The notes under the pieces were generated by a model that saw nothing but the letters and a program-made list of their open reading frames with translations, had not been told where the DNA came from and did no database searches. A stretch of DNA of 64,000 bases from Carya illinoinensis (taxonomy: Eukaryota; Streptophyta; Magnoliopsida; Fagales; Juglandaceae), in contig NC_056752.1 of NCBI RefSeq assembly GCF_018687715.1, positions 39,592,501 to 39,656,500 on the forward strand, written 5' to 3'. Each line of letters opens with the position of its first letter. Within the stretch, counting starts at the first letter, position 1. The translations under genes were made by a program, and so were the position numbers. Of the stretch, positions 11,570 to 23,945 are shown in pieces.

Positions 11570-12060
11570 AAATGTAAAGAAATGTTCAAATGTAATTACA
11601 CAAAATTATAAGATAACGTTCGAACGTACAATCTAACGTTTGAACGTACTCACCCTCAAACAAATAGAACATTTCTTATGTTTAAACGATTAACGTCCAA
11701 ACAAACCTCCACACGTACTAGTTGTGTTCAAACACTTGTCAGTTGACATTCGAACAAACATCCAAACATTATACTTGTTATGTTCAAACATTTTTTCGTT
11801 AACATTTGAATAGACATTCGAGTGTATAATGTAGTTAACATTCGGACGTATAAACGTTCGAATGTAAATATGAAATGTTCAAACCATAACCAACGAACGT
11901 CAACTTCAGTCGTTCCAATGTCAATTGGTCGGGTTGACGTTTGAACGTTCAGTTGGATGTTCGAACATTACTTTCTGTGATATATTTCAATTGTAACAAA
12001 AATAGGGCATGTTCGAACGTTACACCAAACAGAATACCTTCAAATGTTACTAAAAATATT
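11570..12060. repeat. TTCGAACG-type repeat cluster, right part of CACTA-A copy 2
   Basis: About fifteen motifs of the ACGTTCGAACGT type, intact or CpG-decayed, on both strands, between the end of the Transposase_24 gene and the terminal GTGAC-rich zone (12060-12187). Mirrors the clusters on the left side of the same element. Confidence 0.65.
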
Positions 12061-12187
12061 TTTTGTGACGACTAAACAATAAATTGTCACCAATTGTTTG
12101 CTATGACTCACATTAGGTGATGGTCATGGTTTTGGTCATTTTTTGTGACCGTTTTATCTGTCACAAAAGACAAATTGTGTTATAGTG

Positions 12188-13962
12188 AGGTAGCAATATA
12201 CGAATGGTGCCAAAGAGGCTTTGAATAAATTTTAACGAAAAACATCATTCATATTCAGGGAATTATGATAATCATGTGTATGTGTTTTCTTATTTTCTTG
12301 AAAAAAAAAAAAAAAGGATCAGAAGTTCATGATGATGGACAAAATATTCTTCATCATAGATACGTAGTGAGGAAGTTTTTTAAGGTGGCAAGATAAAATG
12401 CTTGATTATTGCATTATTGTAAGGAAAAAGTGGAAGCATTAATTCTCTTAGGATTTTCGCCCAATCATTTGGATATTCGGAACATATATATATATTATTT
12501 GGGTGGGTAAGTAACATGGATAAAGTTAATTTGTGGAAACGAATAAGTTTTATTCTGATCCCTAGCTATCATGGTGCAATATATGCTTCCAAGAGTCTCA
12601 CAATGGACTGCAAAAAAGTTGTTTAGGATTGCGCTAATTAATGTTAATCTTGTCATAAAATATGTTTTTTTTTTTACAAGATTAAGGGAAACAAAATGCA
12701 ATAGGTGCTATGTACGTTGTAGTTGGAAGTTAAGGTGATTTCAAATTATCTAAATTGATTTGTGAAAAGTAGTATTTTGTGAATCTCATTCATGTATATT
12801 TAAATGTACGAAATAGATTGAAATGAATTTAAATTTTTTATGACAAATTAAAAAATAATAAGTCTAATCAATAATTAATTTAAAATGATATGAGATTTCT
12901 TTAACAACCCAAGATAGCCTTAATAATTTATAACTCTGTTGGAGATACATATGTCCATGTTCATTCATCACACACCTCAGAATAAAAAGTCTGCTTTTTT
13001 TGCTTTGTAAGCAATATACTTTTTCCTTGCGCCTCCCGCCCAACTTCGACCATACAAATTAACCCTACTTTTTGCTCTTCCACCCCTGCTTAATTGCAAG
13101 GATCTCATCACTTTTGTAGTTTTTACCTGGTAATTAAATCTTGCTAGCTAGTTTGTATCTTAATCGATCTCTAGGAGCCCAAGATCAGCACTATTGCAAC
13201 TACTGCAAGCATAACCAAAAGCAGTGAAGATCGATCATAAATCCACATGTTAGAACCAACATTTTTAAAGAATCTGAGAAGACTAACTTGCTACTAGCTT
13301 ATTCTGAGGGAGACCCCCAAGAAAAGGAAGAAAAAAATTAATTCTGCACAATTAATACCCAAGTAGCTCAATTAATATGTATTTTCGTGATATTTATCAT
13401 TAAAAACTCAATAGTCAATACCAGTAAAGGAACTAGATATATAGGAATTTTATATATATTACCATACTATGTTACCTATTTCAAATTTCTTTGCTATATG
13501 AATTGTGTTTCTGATTATGTAACATATCTATTTACAGGGGAACAAGGCTAGAGAAATAATTATGAATATATGTTAATAAATATGGTAACATGCAAGGATA
13601 TATAGAGTAAAGCACATCGATCAATCGTTGTCGCTTCTTCAAGTAACCCAATTTTGGGTCTACTGATCATGCAAACGTACACCAAATTAATATTGCGATC
13701 TTCACTATATTAGGCTTTGGGAACAGAGACTAATAGACCGATCGAAAACTTTTCGTCTATTTTCTGTTTTTTCTTTTTATAGCATTAATGTAAAAACTAC
13801 TAGTTTGGATAAATTGTTGACACAACATAAGCATTTATATTACCACTGAAAAGCTAGATACGATGATCAGTAGTACAACAAAAGGAGGACATGCATGCAT
13901 GCACGCTTAATTAGTACAAGTTATTCACACACACTATATATACAATTAAGAAAGATCAGCCA
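12188..13962. other. Host intergenic DNA downstream of small gene 1
   Basis: AT-rich sequence with a poly-A run at 12301-12315 and short TA runs. No ORF with a recognisable domain on either strand. The part nearest 13962 presumably contains the 3' UTR of the minus-strand gene that follows. Confidence 0.45.
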
Positions 13963-14229
13963 CTAGTACTTAAGCCCAGCTGGCGAAGCCGCGGTTTTCT
14001 TTCCGATGTACTGTTCCCTAACGATTATCCCGCCGTACAGCTTGGCTGCCTCGTCGCTGTTGATGATGACAGGCTGATCTGGCTTTGGTACTGGATAATT
14101 CACCTTAGGAAGTACTTGTTGATTGCCGCCGGCTGGCCTGATCCTAGGCCGGCCATGGAAGTCGTCTATCATATCGAAGGCTTCCACCCCAATCTTCGAA
14201 AGGCGACGATGATCTGCCCGAGGTGCCAT
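13963..14229 (-). CDS. Small plant protein of unknown function (paralog 1, 88 aa)
   Basis: An 88-residue ORF with GC content clearly above its surroundings. It has an N-terminal block RRLSKIGVEAFDMID followed by GRPRIRP, a Pro/Gln-rich middle, and a C-terminal block SDEAAKLYGGIIV near residues 58-70. A second copy at 29349-29657 on the same strand keeps the N-terminal signature (KLVKVGLEGFAIID then GARPRR), which argues that both are real genes. No signal peptide, membrane segment or catalytic motif is visible. A TATA box lies about 110 bp upstream of the ATG. The family is not recognised by name and no function is proposed. The start chosen is the first ATG, MAPRADHRR. Confidence 0.8.
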   Translation of the reverse strand: MAPRADHRRLSKIGVEAFDMIDDFHGRPRIRPAGGNQQVLPKVNYPVPKPDQPVIINSDEAAKLYGGIIVREQYIGKKTAASPAGLKY

Positions 14230-14337
14230 ATTTGCTAAATTAAGAAAATAGGTTAATACGACCTGTATAATGTATATGTACGTGCAAATCAGTTAACTTT
14301 CTAGGTTTTCTGGTATTAAAGGTTAAAGGCCATACCT

Positions 14338-14347
14338 CCTTATATAG
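14338..14347 (-). promoter_or_regulatory. TATA box of small gene 1
   Basis: On the minus strand CTATATAAGG lies 109-118 bp upstream of the ATG at 14229, predicting a 5' UTR of roughly 75-85 nt. The paralog at 29349-29657 has a TATA box at nearly the same distance. Confidence 0.6.
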
Positions 14348-15308
14348 AACTCACTGCAAGTGATCAGCTACTTGATTAGCTTGCCACCTCGAAAGTGCAT
14401 GCAACAGATCAGAATGTAGGGCAGATCGAATTCGAATAAATTAAAGAACAGGGGGCTCCTCAGGAACTCCACGCCATTCGGTGATTCTATTCAAAGATGC
14501 ATATATGGTGATATTTTGGACTCTTCCTTTGAAAGTGAACTGCGATGCAGAATATATCCGAGAGTTGATCAGATAGTGGATTAGTACCGGAAAATTATCA
14601 CATTTTCAGTCTTTAAGAAGAACAATATATAATTAGTTTTTAATTGGAGGATACACGTTATTTGATTTAATTGGAAGATATTAAATAAAATCATTAGATC
14701 TGTACCTTGATTAGGATTATATCAAATATTCAAATTCAAGCAAGCAGATGTTCTTACGACTACTAGACACCTAAAGACACAATTTGTAATAGATAATACG
14801 AGAGGAAAATTAAAGGGAGGGTAGGATATATATTGGATGAATTTGGTCGTAGCAGATAGGAATTGATTCAGTTTTTCACAGATATTTAAACTTTTCATTC
14901 TACCAGTCTTTTTGATATATGGAAATTAAACAACTTGCATGCATATGGTATTAGGTCATGTATGGCCGGTGGGATATTGCAATGCCTTAAAATTAGAACG
15001 GCCTTCTTTTTATTTTTCCTATTCTTCCTCATTTCTAGCGGTGCAGAATTAAAACGGCCTGAGATATATCATAAGTTATTCCTTCCGAGTTCCGGTTTCC
15101 AGAAAATTATTTCGTATATTCTGGGTAAAGCCGGGTAGTCTTTATGTAGATGAATCTGATTCTCCATCCTTTTTCATTCAAACTCCAGATCTTAATTATA
15201 AAAAAGAAAAAAAAATAAAAAAGGTCTCTTTACCCTCTTTGAATTATAATTTTTTGAATAATTTTATATATAATCGTGAAGTGTGTAAACGTTGAGTAAT
15301 CGTTTTGA
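14348..15308. other. Host intergenic DNA between small gene 1 and CACTA-B
   Basis: AT-rich, no convincing gene. The 67-codon plus-strand ORF at 14935 has no recognisable domain. The 3 bp TGA at 15306-15308 are the left target duplication of the CACTA element that follows. Confidence 0.45.
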
Positions 15309-15479
15309 CACTACAAAAAAAAGAATAGATTATGCTATTTTTATTTCTGGCGGACACTAAAATCACCGGAAATAACCATATTTTTATTTTAGTTGAAATT
15401 TTATGGCTAATTAATAAAGTAGCCGGAATTAAAGTCATTTTCCTGCCAGTTTTGGTCGCAAAAATAGTCATGTCATTTT

Positions 15480-15667
15480 AATAATTTATTACAGCGACAT
15501 GAATTCGCCACAATTTCTTTCGCCTCTTAAAGCCCCCCCTCCCCCGACTTCCTCACTTTCCCCCTCTGTATCTCTCTGTTTCTCTCTACGAATACGATTT
15601 AGCATTCTCAGTTCTCACACATTTTGGACCGTTGCCGCCGCCATTTTCTCTTCGACGCTGTGAGTTT

Positions 15668-15726
<59 letters not shown>

Positions 15727-16060
15727 TCAGTAGCTACATTTCTCTCCTTTTCTCTTTGATATTCTTTCCGTTAGCTACATTTCCTTCGCACGAAAGCAAG
15801 CCACTCCAGATTTGTGATAGATTTGTTTTATTGTTATTTTAATCTAGGGATTTTCGATTTTAGGGTTTGTAATTAAGGAATTTTAGGGGTGAACCTATAG
15901 ATATACAATAATATTGGTTTATATTCTCTCAAGTGAATTTTAAGAGAGTTGTTTACTGATGTTTGGGGCCATTTTCATATCAGTTATATTCTTTTAACTA
16001 TTGTATCAAACTTACAGAGACCCGTCCACGGCCACCGAGAGATGATTACAATAAACGGGT
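15480..16060 (+). promoter_or_regulatory. Probable CACTA-B promoter and leader exons with (CT)n tract
   Basis: A pyrimidine-rich, relatively GC-rich segment (15520-15660) resembles a plant core promoter/5' UTR. It is followed by a splice-donor-like GTGAGT at 15660, a (CT)n run, an acceptor-like TTACAG ending at 16017, a 41-bp exon-like piece and another GTGAGT at 16059. No clear TATA box is seen. The reading as a multi-exon untranslated leader for the transposase transcript is an inference from signals and position. Confidence 0.4.
15673..15721. repeat. (CT)n microsatellite
   Basis: About 24 uninterrupted CT units inside the putative leader intron of CACTA-B. Likely length-polymorphic. Confidence 0.95.
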
Positions 16061-18640
16061 GAGTTTTGAATCTCGATAAGGAATATGAGTTGCTTTTCCA
16101 TCTGTTAGTTTAGAGATCACCTGTAATAGCAGACAGTAAACACTAGGACTTTTGCCTTAAAAAATCGTATTTGAGGGTGATAATGTAAATAGTACTAAAT
16201 AAATAGAGGTACCTAAATTGCAAAAGCATAGACCTTTTATTCAGAGAAAAAATATCTACTACTGCTTGAGTTGTGGGCAAGCAACATAATTCCTTTTTTA
16301 CTATGTTTTCTTAAGCATTATATATATTTATACTTGTTTGTAGAAAACAAAAGTCTGTAGAGGAGCTAAATGATGAGACAAATGGGAAATTACCTTCAAA
16401 CATGTTTTTCATTTTATCCTAAATTCATGAGGTTTTCAATTTTCCTACAGTGGTTGAAGACATATACAGGCGGAGGCAGCCATTACCCTCTATGGATGCC
16501 ATATACTTCATCCAGCCATCCAAAGAGAAGTAATTATTCTCCTTTTGGTAACTGGTTGTAAATACTCATAGTGATAAATGAGCATAATTACATAACTGAT
16601 TCCATTATTATATTATTGATATGCAGAATTGCTATATCATGACTTGGGATTAATAAATAAATAATAAATCCTACGACACAAAAAGTATAGAGCGGATACT
16701 AAAAAAATATAAATATGATCACTATTAATGTCAAATGTTGCATGAAGTTGATTAACCAACATGCTTTTGCATGTGTGAGTACTTGGATTTCAAGTTTAAT
16801 GTAAGAAAAAGGAAGAGGATGTATCTAAACAAGTAATGGCAATAGTTTGGTTAAAGGTAAAGATAAAATTTATCTAAACTCACACAATTTATCTTTTATT
16901 TGCTATATCATGCCTATGCTATCATTAATACTTCTATTTGTCCTGTGTTTTTGGGTCACATGCATGTGGGTTCACAGCACATTTGTATTCTGTTTGCAAG
17001 TACTGGAATTATTTTTGTGGAGTACCCTGCCACTCTCTGTCATGTGAATTTAATTGGGATTGATATTGTAACTGATATTTTAGGTTTCTGTGTTTTTGTG
17101 TAGCCCTGGTTCGTATGATGAGACTGATAGAATAATTGGGAAGACGAAGTAGATTTCTCCTGTTCCTATCCACAGTATCTATTCTCCAAATGGTTTGTTA
17201 CTAATTTTAGTTTTGTTGTCAACTTTTTTGCCTTTTTGTTATTTGGGTTGGTTTGTTATGATGTCCATGGAGTGCTACTATCAAACTCGATCTGTGTATT
17301 TTTTATGTGCTTTGTGGGAAGTTATGTTATTATGTTGTAATAATGACCAACCAAACAACTGGAACATATTATGTATATGCGAGTTTGTTGGTAATTTTCA
17401 TTCAGAAAAAATCAAATAAAAAAAAGATAATTATAACAAAAAAAACCCTAATCATTGGCAACATCCAAGAGACATGTACGTGCCTATGGGATGAGGTAGT
17501 AAACTTTGAAAATTTGAGGCCAACAAACCTATTGGTACCATGTGTATGGGCATGTTGGGGCACTCACAGTCGCACAGATAGGGTGGCATGCATTGAGCAC
17601 CACATATAGGGACAAAGCTAGGATGTTTATCTGATTGGGGGCCAGCTCCAATATATATATATATATATATAATGCTATCATAATTTCCTGATTCATTACG
17701 GAATTGTCGAAAAAATATACTAACTGCATGTAATTAATTAAGAAAAATATTTTGCGGAGTGGGTTTAGATTTTGAAAAGCTTTTCAAATGAGTTTCTACG
17801 ATGTTACCAAAATGAAGCGATCAGATTTTTATTTTTATTCTTTTTTTCTAGATTCTAATTTTGATATATGGGATTGCTTAGATATTTATATCTGTCTATT
17901 AAATATTGCTCTAATCTATTAAATATTTGGGTGGGTGGATTCTACAGTCACAAGTCAATGTGACTAGCTAGCTCTTTTTATGCGTTTTCTCCTTCACATA
18001 TTTTAGGTTTTCTTTACTTTTCGGTTTGTGAACTCAATTAGTTGGTGGTTTATTTTTAGAAAAGTAGCAAACTGTAGGCCCAAGTCTCAAATCGATCATG
18101 ATATGCATAGTAGTTAAAAACTTGAAATCTCTTAAGGTACTATTAAAAAAAACTTGAAATCTCATATTCATTGTACCCTTTCAAAAAGCATCAAGTTTTG
18201 TCAACATTTTTATTGCATGGGAGCGAAGCCACGTGAGCAAGTCTCTAAGAAAGAGATAGAAACTTTTAAATTTGGTATACAGATCCACAAGTAATATGTA
18301 ATAATAATCTCAAAACATTTAATAACACATGAGAAAATAATAATAAAAAGGATATGAAAATCAGGATACGAGTTATATTAAATAATATTAGAGCTTACGG
18401 TTGATGGACTTTATAGTCATTGATATTAATATGAAAAATTATTGTGAAATGAACCTTGTTAGAGTTGAAGTCTTAAGGGCCTGTAGCCCAATTGCTTCTT
18501 ATCTTGTGTTGTTTTATTATTGTCACAATTACATCCTTGAACATTAGGCCCACTAGTGGCCCATGTCAGGGTTTATGCTTTCTATTATTTCCTTTAAATT
18601 CTGATTGGTTAGGACAAGGAGTTTCTTACCTTGGCCCGGT
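16061..18640. other. CACTA-B internal region upstream of TNP2
   Basis: 2.6 kb without a recognisable domain. Exon-like pieces bounded by AG and GT signals occur near 16450-16530 (after CTACAG, ending AAGAGAAG before TAATT) and near 17103-17190. They could be further leader exons or a captured host fragment; their translated frames match nothing recognised. A TA run lies at 17652-17671. Confidence 0.4.
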
Positions 18641-18649
18641 CTCATGCCA

Positions 18650-21600
18650 CAAGTGAGACAATCCGTTGCCCATGTGTCAAATGTTCAAATAATCACTTTT
18701 GACCAATAAGTCACGTAGAGAGACACTTGTTCATTAAAGGTATTGACAAGAATTATACGGTGTGAATTTTTCATGGTGAGAAAGAAGATTTAATCATAAG
18801 TGATGATGATGATGATCTACATGATCCCGAACAAGAGGATGACTTCATTGATGACGTTGATGTTATGTTACGAGATATTCGGGCTGGGGAATTTCCTGAT
18901 GTTCCCATAACTGAGTCATTCCATGCTGAGGATTCATCATCAATTGATATTAATTCATCTCGCATTTTCAATCAATTGTTGGCTGATTCTCGACGTCCTC
19001 TTTATGAAGGTTGTACAAAGTATTCTAAACTATCATTCATTGTCAAGTTGCTGCACATTAAAACACTTGGTGGTTGGAGTGTAAAATCTTTCGACATGCT
19101 TTTGCACTTACTAAAGTTAGCTTTTCCTAATGCTCTTTTGCCAAACTCATATCAAGAGTCACGTAACTTGGAAAAAGGCTTGGGCTTTACTTACAACAAG
19201 ATACATGTTTGTCTGAATGATTGCATACTTTATTGGAGGGAAAACGTCGATAAAAATGAATGTCCTAAATGTAAACTCTCTAGGTGGAAATTCAGTAAAA
19301 GTAAGAAGAGACGAATTCCTCAAAAGATTCTACGACATTTCCCGTCGAAACCCAGGTTGCAAAGATTATTTATGTCACAAAAAATAGCAGCTGATATGCG
19401 GTGGCACAAGGATCAGCGAGTCATTCAGCAGGGGATTCTAAGCCATCCTACTGACTCTAAGGTGTGGACAACATTTGATCAAGAGCATGCTTGGTTTGCA
19501 GAAGATCCAAGAAATGTCAGACTTGGTTTAGCTAGCGACGATTTTAACCTGTTCAATAATTTAGATAAGCCTTACAGCATATGGCCAGTGGTTCTTGTCC
19601 CTTACAATTTGCCCCTTGGTTATGCATGAAAAGTCTATTTTTTATCACTTCACTCTTGATTCCTGGACCAAGATTACCAAGAAATGAAATTGATGTCTAT
19701 CTTCAGCCTTTGATAGATAAATTGATTGATCTATTGGATAATGGTGTTGGTGCATACGACGCGAAGGCCAATGAGACTTTTCGATTGCATGTAGCATTAT
19801 TGTGGACAATCAACGACTTTCCTGCTTATGGAAACCTTTCCGGGTGGAGCACTAACGGGAAGATGGCATGTCCATCGTGCAAAGAACAAACAGATCCCAT
19901 GTGGTTGACATATAGTCGAAAACATTGCTACATAGGTTATCGTTGATTCTTGCCATTGAGCCATATATGGAGAAAGAAAAAGACTATTTTTAATGGTAAT
20001 ACAAAGCATCGTGACCCACTTACTGTATATTCTGGAGAAGACGTACTCATTCAACTCCAAAATATTCGTGATGCAAATTTTGGTAAAGCTATAAAAAAAA
20101 AAAAAAAACATACTATAGAGGAGTTCAATTGGACAAAAAAAAGTATCTTCTTTCAATTACCATATTGGTCGACCATAAAGATTAGACATAATCTAGATGT
20201 AATGCACATTGAGAAGACATTTGTGACAATATCACAAGAACTTTGATGAATATCTTGGGCAAAACTAAAGATCATCCTAATGCACGTCATGATCTTTTCA
20301 ATCTCAACATAAGGAATGAGTTACACCTTATTCAGGATGGACAATGCATTAGCATGCCAAATGCATGTTATACACTGTATGGAGCTGAGCGAATGGTTTC
20401 TGTAAATGGTTGCATGATGTGAAATTTCCATATGGTTTCGCTTCGAACATCACCAGATGTATTAGTGTACATGATTACAAAATCTCAGGAATGAAAAGTC
20501 ATGATTGTCACATTTTCATGCAAAGATTACTTCCTGCTGCAATTTCTGGATACTTACGCCAAGATGTACGATTGGCACTAATTGAGTTGAGCACTTTTTT
20601 CAAAAAATTGTGTGCTAGAACATGTAGGGTTGATGTCTTAGAGAAGCTTCAAGCTGATATCGCTATCATTCTATGCAAGCTAGAGATGATTTTTCCGCCT
20701 ACCTTCTTCGATATAATGGTGTACTTAGCCTACCATTTGTCACGTGAGGCACTGCTTGCAGGGCCAGTTCAATATAGGTAGATGTACCATTTCAAGAGGT
20801 ATTTTGGAAAATTCAAAAGATATGTTAAGAATAAGGCCTACCCAGAAGGTTCAATAGCCGAGGCCTATATCCATGTAGAATGCTTGAATTTTTCTTCCAT
20901 GTACCTCAATGATATTGAGACTAGATTCAATCCTCTTGAACGTAATGTTGATGAAGGAGATGAGAGTGTACGAGAGGGACTATCTATTTTTTCACAAAAG
21001 GTACGCCCCATGGGTTTCGCATCACGTCACCGATTAGATGATGACATTTTCATAAAAGCCAGATGGTATATTCTTAATAATTGCATAGAGATTGGGGAAT
21101 ACCTTAAGTAAGTAACCAAACTACTTACCAATTTAGTTTCTAAAGATACTGATTTACTTGTGTTGATTAACTGGTGTTGGTCTTTTGTCTAGTGAGCACT
21201 ACTTGCAGATGAGTGAAGAGTATCTTGACAATGTCGATAATATGCATGCTGCAAAATTTTCAGACTGGTTCAAGTCACATGTATGTAAACTCACTCTTGG
21301 TATGTTTGTTTTACGCCAAAACTAGTATTGTGTTTACTTTATGTGATTCCTTGTTTGAACTTTTTATAGATTCAAAGTCTACGTGCTGATAATTCTTAAG
21401 AAGTTTCGGAAGATTTATATAGCCTAGCATGTGGTCCTGACCCTTGGGGTGTGCCCTATTCTGGTTGCATAAGCAACAGTATAAGATTTCATACCATAAA
21501 TCGTGAAGAATATCGTCACACCCAAAACTCAGGTGTCATGGTCATTAGTGAACAACTAGGATTCGAGAAGCTTGAGTTCTTTGGTAGACTAACAGACATT

Positions 21601-22160
21601 TTGGAAGTCCGCTACATAGGTTGGCCTCGTGTTTACTTATTCAAGTGTGAATGGTTTGATATCTCTGATTCCAAACGAAGGATACGTGTGGAACAACATC
21701 TTACTAGTATGAATATGTCTCGTATAACTTATAAGGATGACCCTTTTGTTTTGGCGTGCCAAGCTTCACAAGTGTTTTATTTAAAAAATCGTAGCATCCG
21801 TGGTGATTGGTATGTAGTGCAAAAGGTCATAAATAGAAATGTTTATAACCTTCCACGAGAACCCCTTATTGAAGATGACGCATCTGATTCTAGTGATGAT
21901 GCATACCAAGAGGATAATTCTAGCGATGTTTATGTGAGTGTCCATGCTAATGACATTCCACTGCAAACAGACATGCACAGGCCTAATGTAGAGCTAGAGC
22001 AGATTGATATGACACGTCCGTAATGCAAAGGTCAAATTGGGATCACTTTGAGCAATGTTTTATCAAGAATGATACTAGTGAAGACAGTTCTAATGACAGT
22101 GCTGAATTGGAGGGTAGCATAGAAGAAGATAGTCTCTCGACAGAGGATGAGATGAACTAG
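18650..22160 (+). pseudogene. TNP2 CACTA transposase, nearly full length but broken
   Basis: Domains in order: transposase-associated N-terminal zinc-finger-like block (CPCVKCSNNHF ... VERHLFIKGI, 18665-18745); the TNP2 catalytic region from 18865, with 'CPKCKLSRWKFSK', 'HFPSKPRLQRLFMSQKIAADMRWH', 'DPRNVRLGLASDDFN' and 'SIWPVVLVPYNLP', then after a frameshift near 19610 'IPGPRLPRNEIDVYLQPL' and 'LLWTINDFPAYGNLSGWST'; 'HNLDVMHIEK' (20190); a DUF4218-like block (FFDIMVYLAYHLSREALLAGPVQY, 20705-20775); and a DUF4216-like block (21450-22020). Introns at 21108-21192 and 21281-21369 have GT-AG ends and restore the frame exactly (YLN|EHY). Stops: two TGA in the N-terminal block, TGA after GYR, TAG in the YR.MY motif. 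Frameshifts lie near 19610, 20215 and 22020. The acidic C-terminus ends STEDEMN at 22160. Confidence 0.9.
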
Positions 22161-22291
22161 CCACTTATTTCTCTTGAATATAAGTATTTTTTCCAATTTA
22201 GTATCATTTTGTGTAAGTTGCTTATTAAGTTTTTTATTTAAAAAAAAATTAGCAAAGTTTATTGGTATATTAACTGTGTGATTGCAGGAAT

Positions 22292-23945
22292 ATGTCGACA
22301 ACTGAAAGAGGCAAAGGTAGAGATAGAGGCCTAGCATGTGGTGTGAACTATAACGGAGGAAGATCTCAAAGAAATGAAGTTCGAAATAGAGTACCTATTG
22401 CTGCTATTAGAGATGATGCATTCTCAAGCTCAGATGACTCAGTTGAGAGCAACCCAATGTTGTCCCGAATGACATGCCAGCAGTCGATGTGCCACTAAGC
22501 ACAAACCCGTTTGGTATTAATCTAATTTTTATTGGTATTAGTGTTACAAATTGTTTAACATTATATGCTTAACATGTTGGTTGTTTTGATTTTTGAAACT
22601 TAGTACCACTTTGTCGGAAGCGTGGGCCAGGAGAAGCAAAATGCACAGAATTTGAGAAGGTGCGAAAACATGGAAAGATACCCTTGAGAATAAAGGACGC
22701 GGGTGAAACTGCACCTTGTTGTGAAAATGCACTCATTTTTACTACAAAAATTATATGGTTGGTTAAGCATTATATGGATTTGAGTCATGCAAGCTGGCGG
22801 GACGTACCAGCTAATGAAAAGGAAGAATTGATTTCAAGAGTTCAGGTAAAAGTATTGAATTTCATACATATTCAAATAGAGTATGGAATTAATTTGTTTG
22901 ATGTTTGTCTCTAGAATGACTTCATGCTTGATTGGACCAAGAAGAATTAGCATGATGCGGTTACGAAGACACTACACAAGCAGTTTAATCATATTCGCTA
23001 TGATTTACATAGAACCTATAAGCTATATGATAGTAATGAAGAAGCACTTGAAATGTGCCATCATGGGTGACACCAGCCACTTGGGTGAAGTTATGCGCTC
23101 GATATTTAAGCGAGAACTTCAAGGTAATTTATGGTCAATACTTAATTAATATTATGTGGCATTTTTTTTAATTAAAATAGTCATATAATCCTCTTGACAC
23201 TTCTATTTTTCTCATTTATATCATGTCTCGTGTGAGTGCAGTGAATGTCTGAATGAAATAAATTTAATAGGGAGAAGCAACAAAACAATCATACAGCTGG
23301 ACGAAGGTCATTTGTGCGGCTGATGGAGATGAAGGTAAGTCTCCATTTTGGTTGAAATATACCTTAAGATTTCCTATATATATTCAGTCTAAGTTGAATG
23401 TAATTTGCTTGTATTTGAAGTCTGAGAATGATCAAACTGTGGTTTATTTCTTTAAAGAAGTGAGGTGGTCAAAAAAGAAGGACAAATTTGTAACTCCCAT
23501 AACGGAAAAGCAATATGTGAGTATTAAATAAAATCCGGTGATTTTTAGAAAAAATCATCAAATAATTTTTCATTCTATAAGTACATATTATGAGCACTAA
23601 CATGTGTGATTTTCTCATAGTTGATAGGATAAGATGGCTGCAAATATGTCAAAATTGGAGCCTGAGAAGCAGACTAAGGAGGCTACAATGACAATTTTCA
23701 AGGAAGTTTTGGGTCAAAGGTCAGGATATGTAAGGGGGCCCAACGAGATGGTTATTCCCGAATCATCTAGACAAACAACTGATGCTCAAATAGCAAAATT
23801 AACTGAACGTGCAGAAAAACATGAGAAAGAGGCTGCAGATTATAAGGGACAACTTGATGACTTACGAGAGAATGTCATGTTATTACAAACCAAATACGAC
23901 AAGTTTATAGAGAGATATGAGTCAGAGAGACAGACTCAGGGATAG
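22292..23945 (+). pseudogene. Transposase_24-type (TNPA-like) protein of CACTA-B
   Basis: Multi-exon gene 130 bp downstream of TNP2. Exon 1 opens MSTTERGKGRDRG after an acceptor (TTGCAG ending at 22288). Exon 2 holds 'GKIPLRIKDAGETAP' and 'WRDVPANEKEELISRVQ'. Exon 3 has 'HKQFNHIRYDLHRTYK' and, in a shifted frame, 'PSWVTPATWVKLCARYLSENF'. Exon 4 has 'NNHTAGRRSFVRLMEMK' followed by GTAAGT. Exon 5 has 'YFFKEVRWSKKKDKFVTPITE'. The last exon (23634-23945) has 'EVLGQRSGYVRGP' and a predicted coiled coil. This order fits the plant Ptta/En-Spm family. A TAG in exon 3 and at least two frame changes disable it. The role as a subterminal-repeat-binding partner of TNP2 is inferred from the En/Spm paradigm. 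Confidence 0.8.

Larger units (their letters stand above)
3419..12187 (+). mobile_element. CACTA (En/Spm) element, family A, copy 2
   Basis: The left end reads TACTGCAACAGAAATGTC and the right end, on the minus strand, CACTATAACACAATTTGTC. These are decayed CACTA termini, each followed by GTGACAG and a further run of GTGAC/GTCAC repeats. Both flanks then show TTCGAACG clusters (3530-3660 plus 5400-5830, and 11570-12060). Inside are a minus-strand plant-transposon ORF, a plus-strand TNP2 and a plus-strand Transposase_24 gene, with two hAT MITEs. Flanking trinucleotides are GGA on the left and AGG on the right, so no clean 3-bp target duplication remains. Length is about 8.8 kb including 1.3 kb of MITEs. 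Confidence 0.7.

Noticed and set aside
12188..15308. tRNA or other structured RNA genes in host intergenic DNA
   Set aside because: No A-box/B-box pair or cloverleaf-capable segment was noticed; none is claimed anywhere in the window.
15624..15842. 72-codon Ser/Leu repeat ORF
   Set aside because: Translation of a (CT)n microsatellite; the same applies to ORFs at 34086-34351 and 34300-34533.
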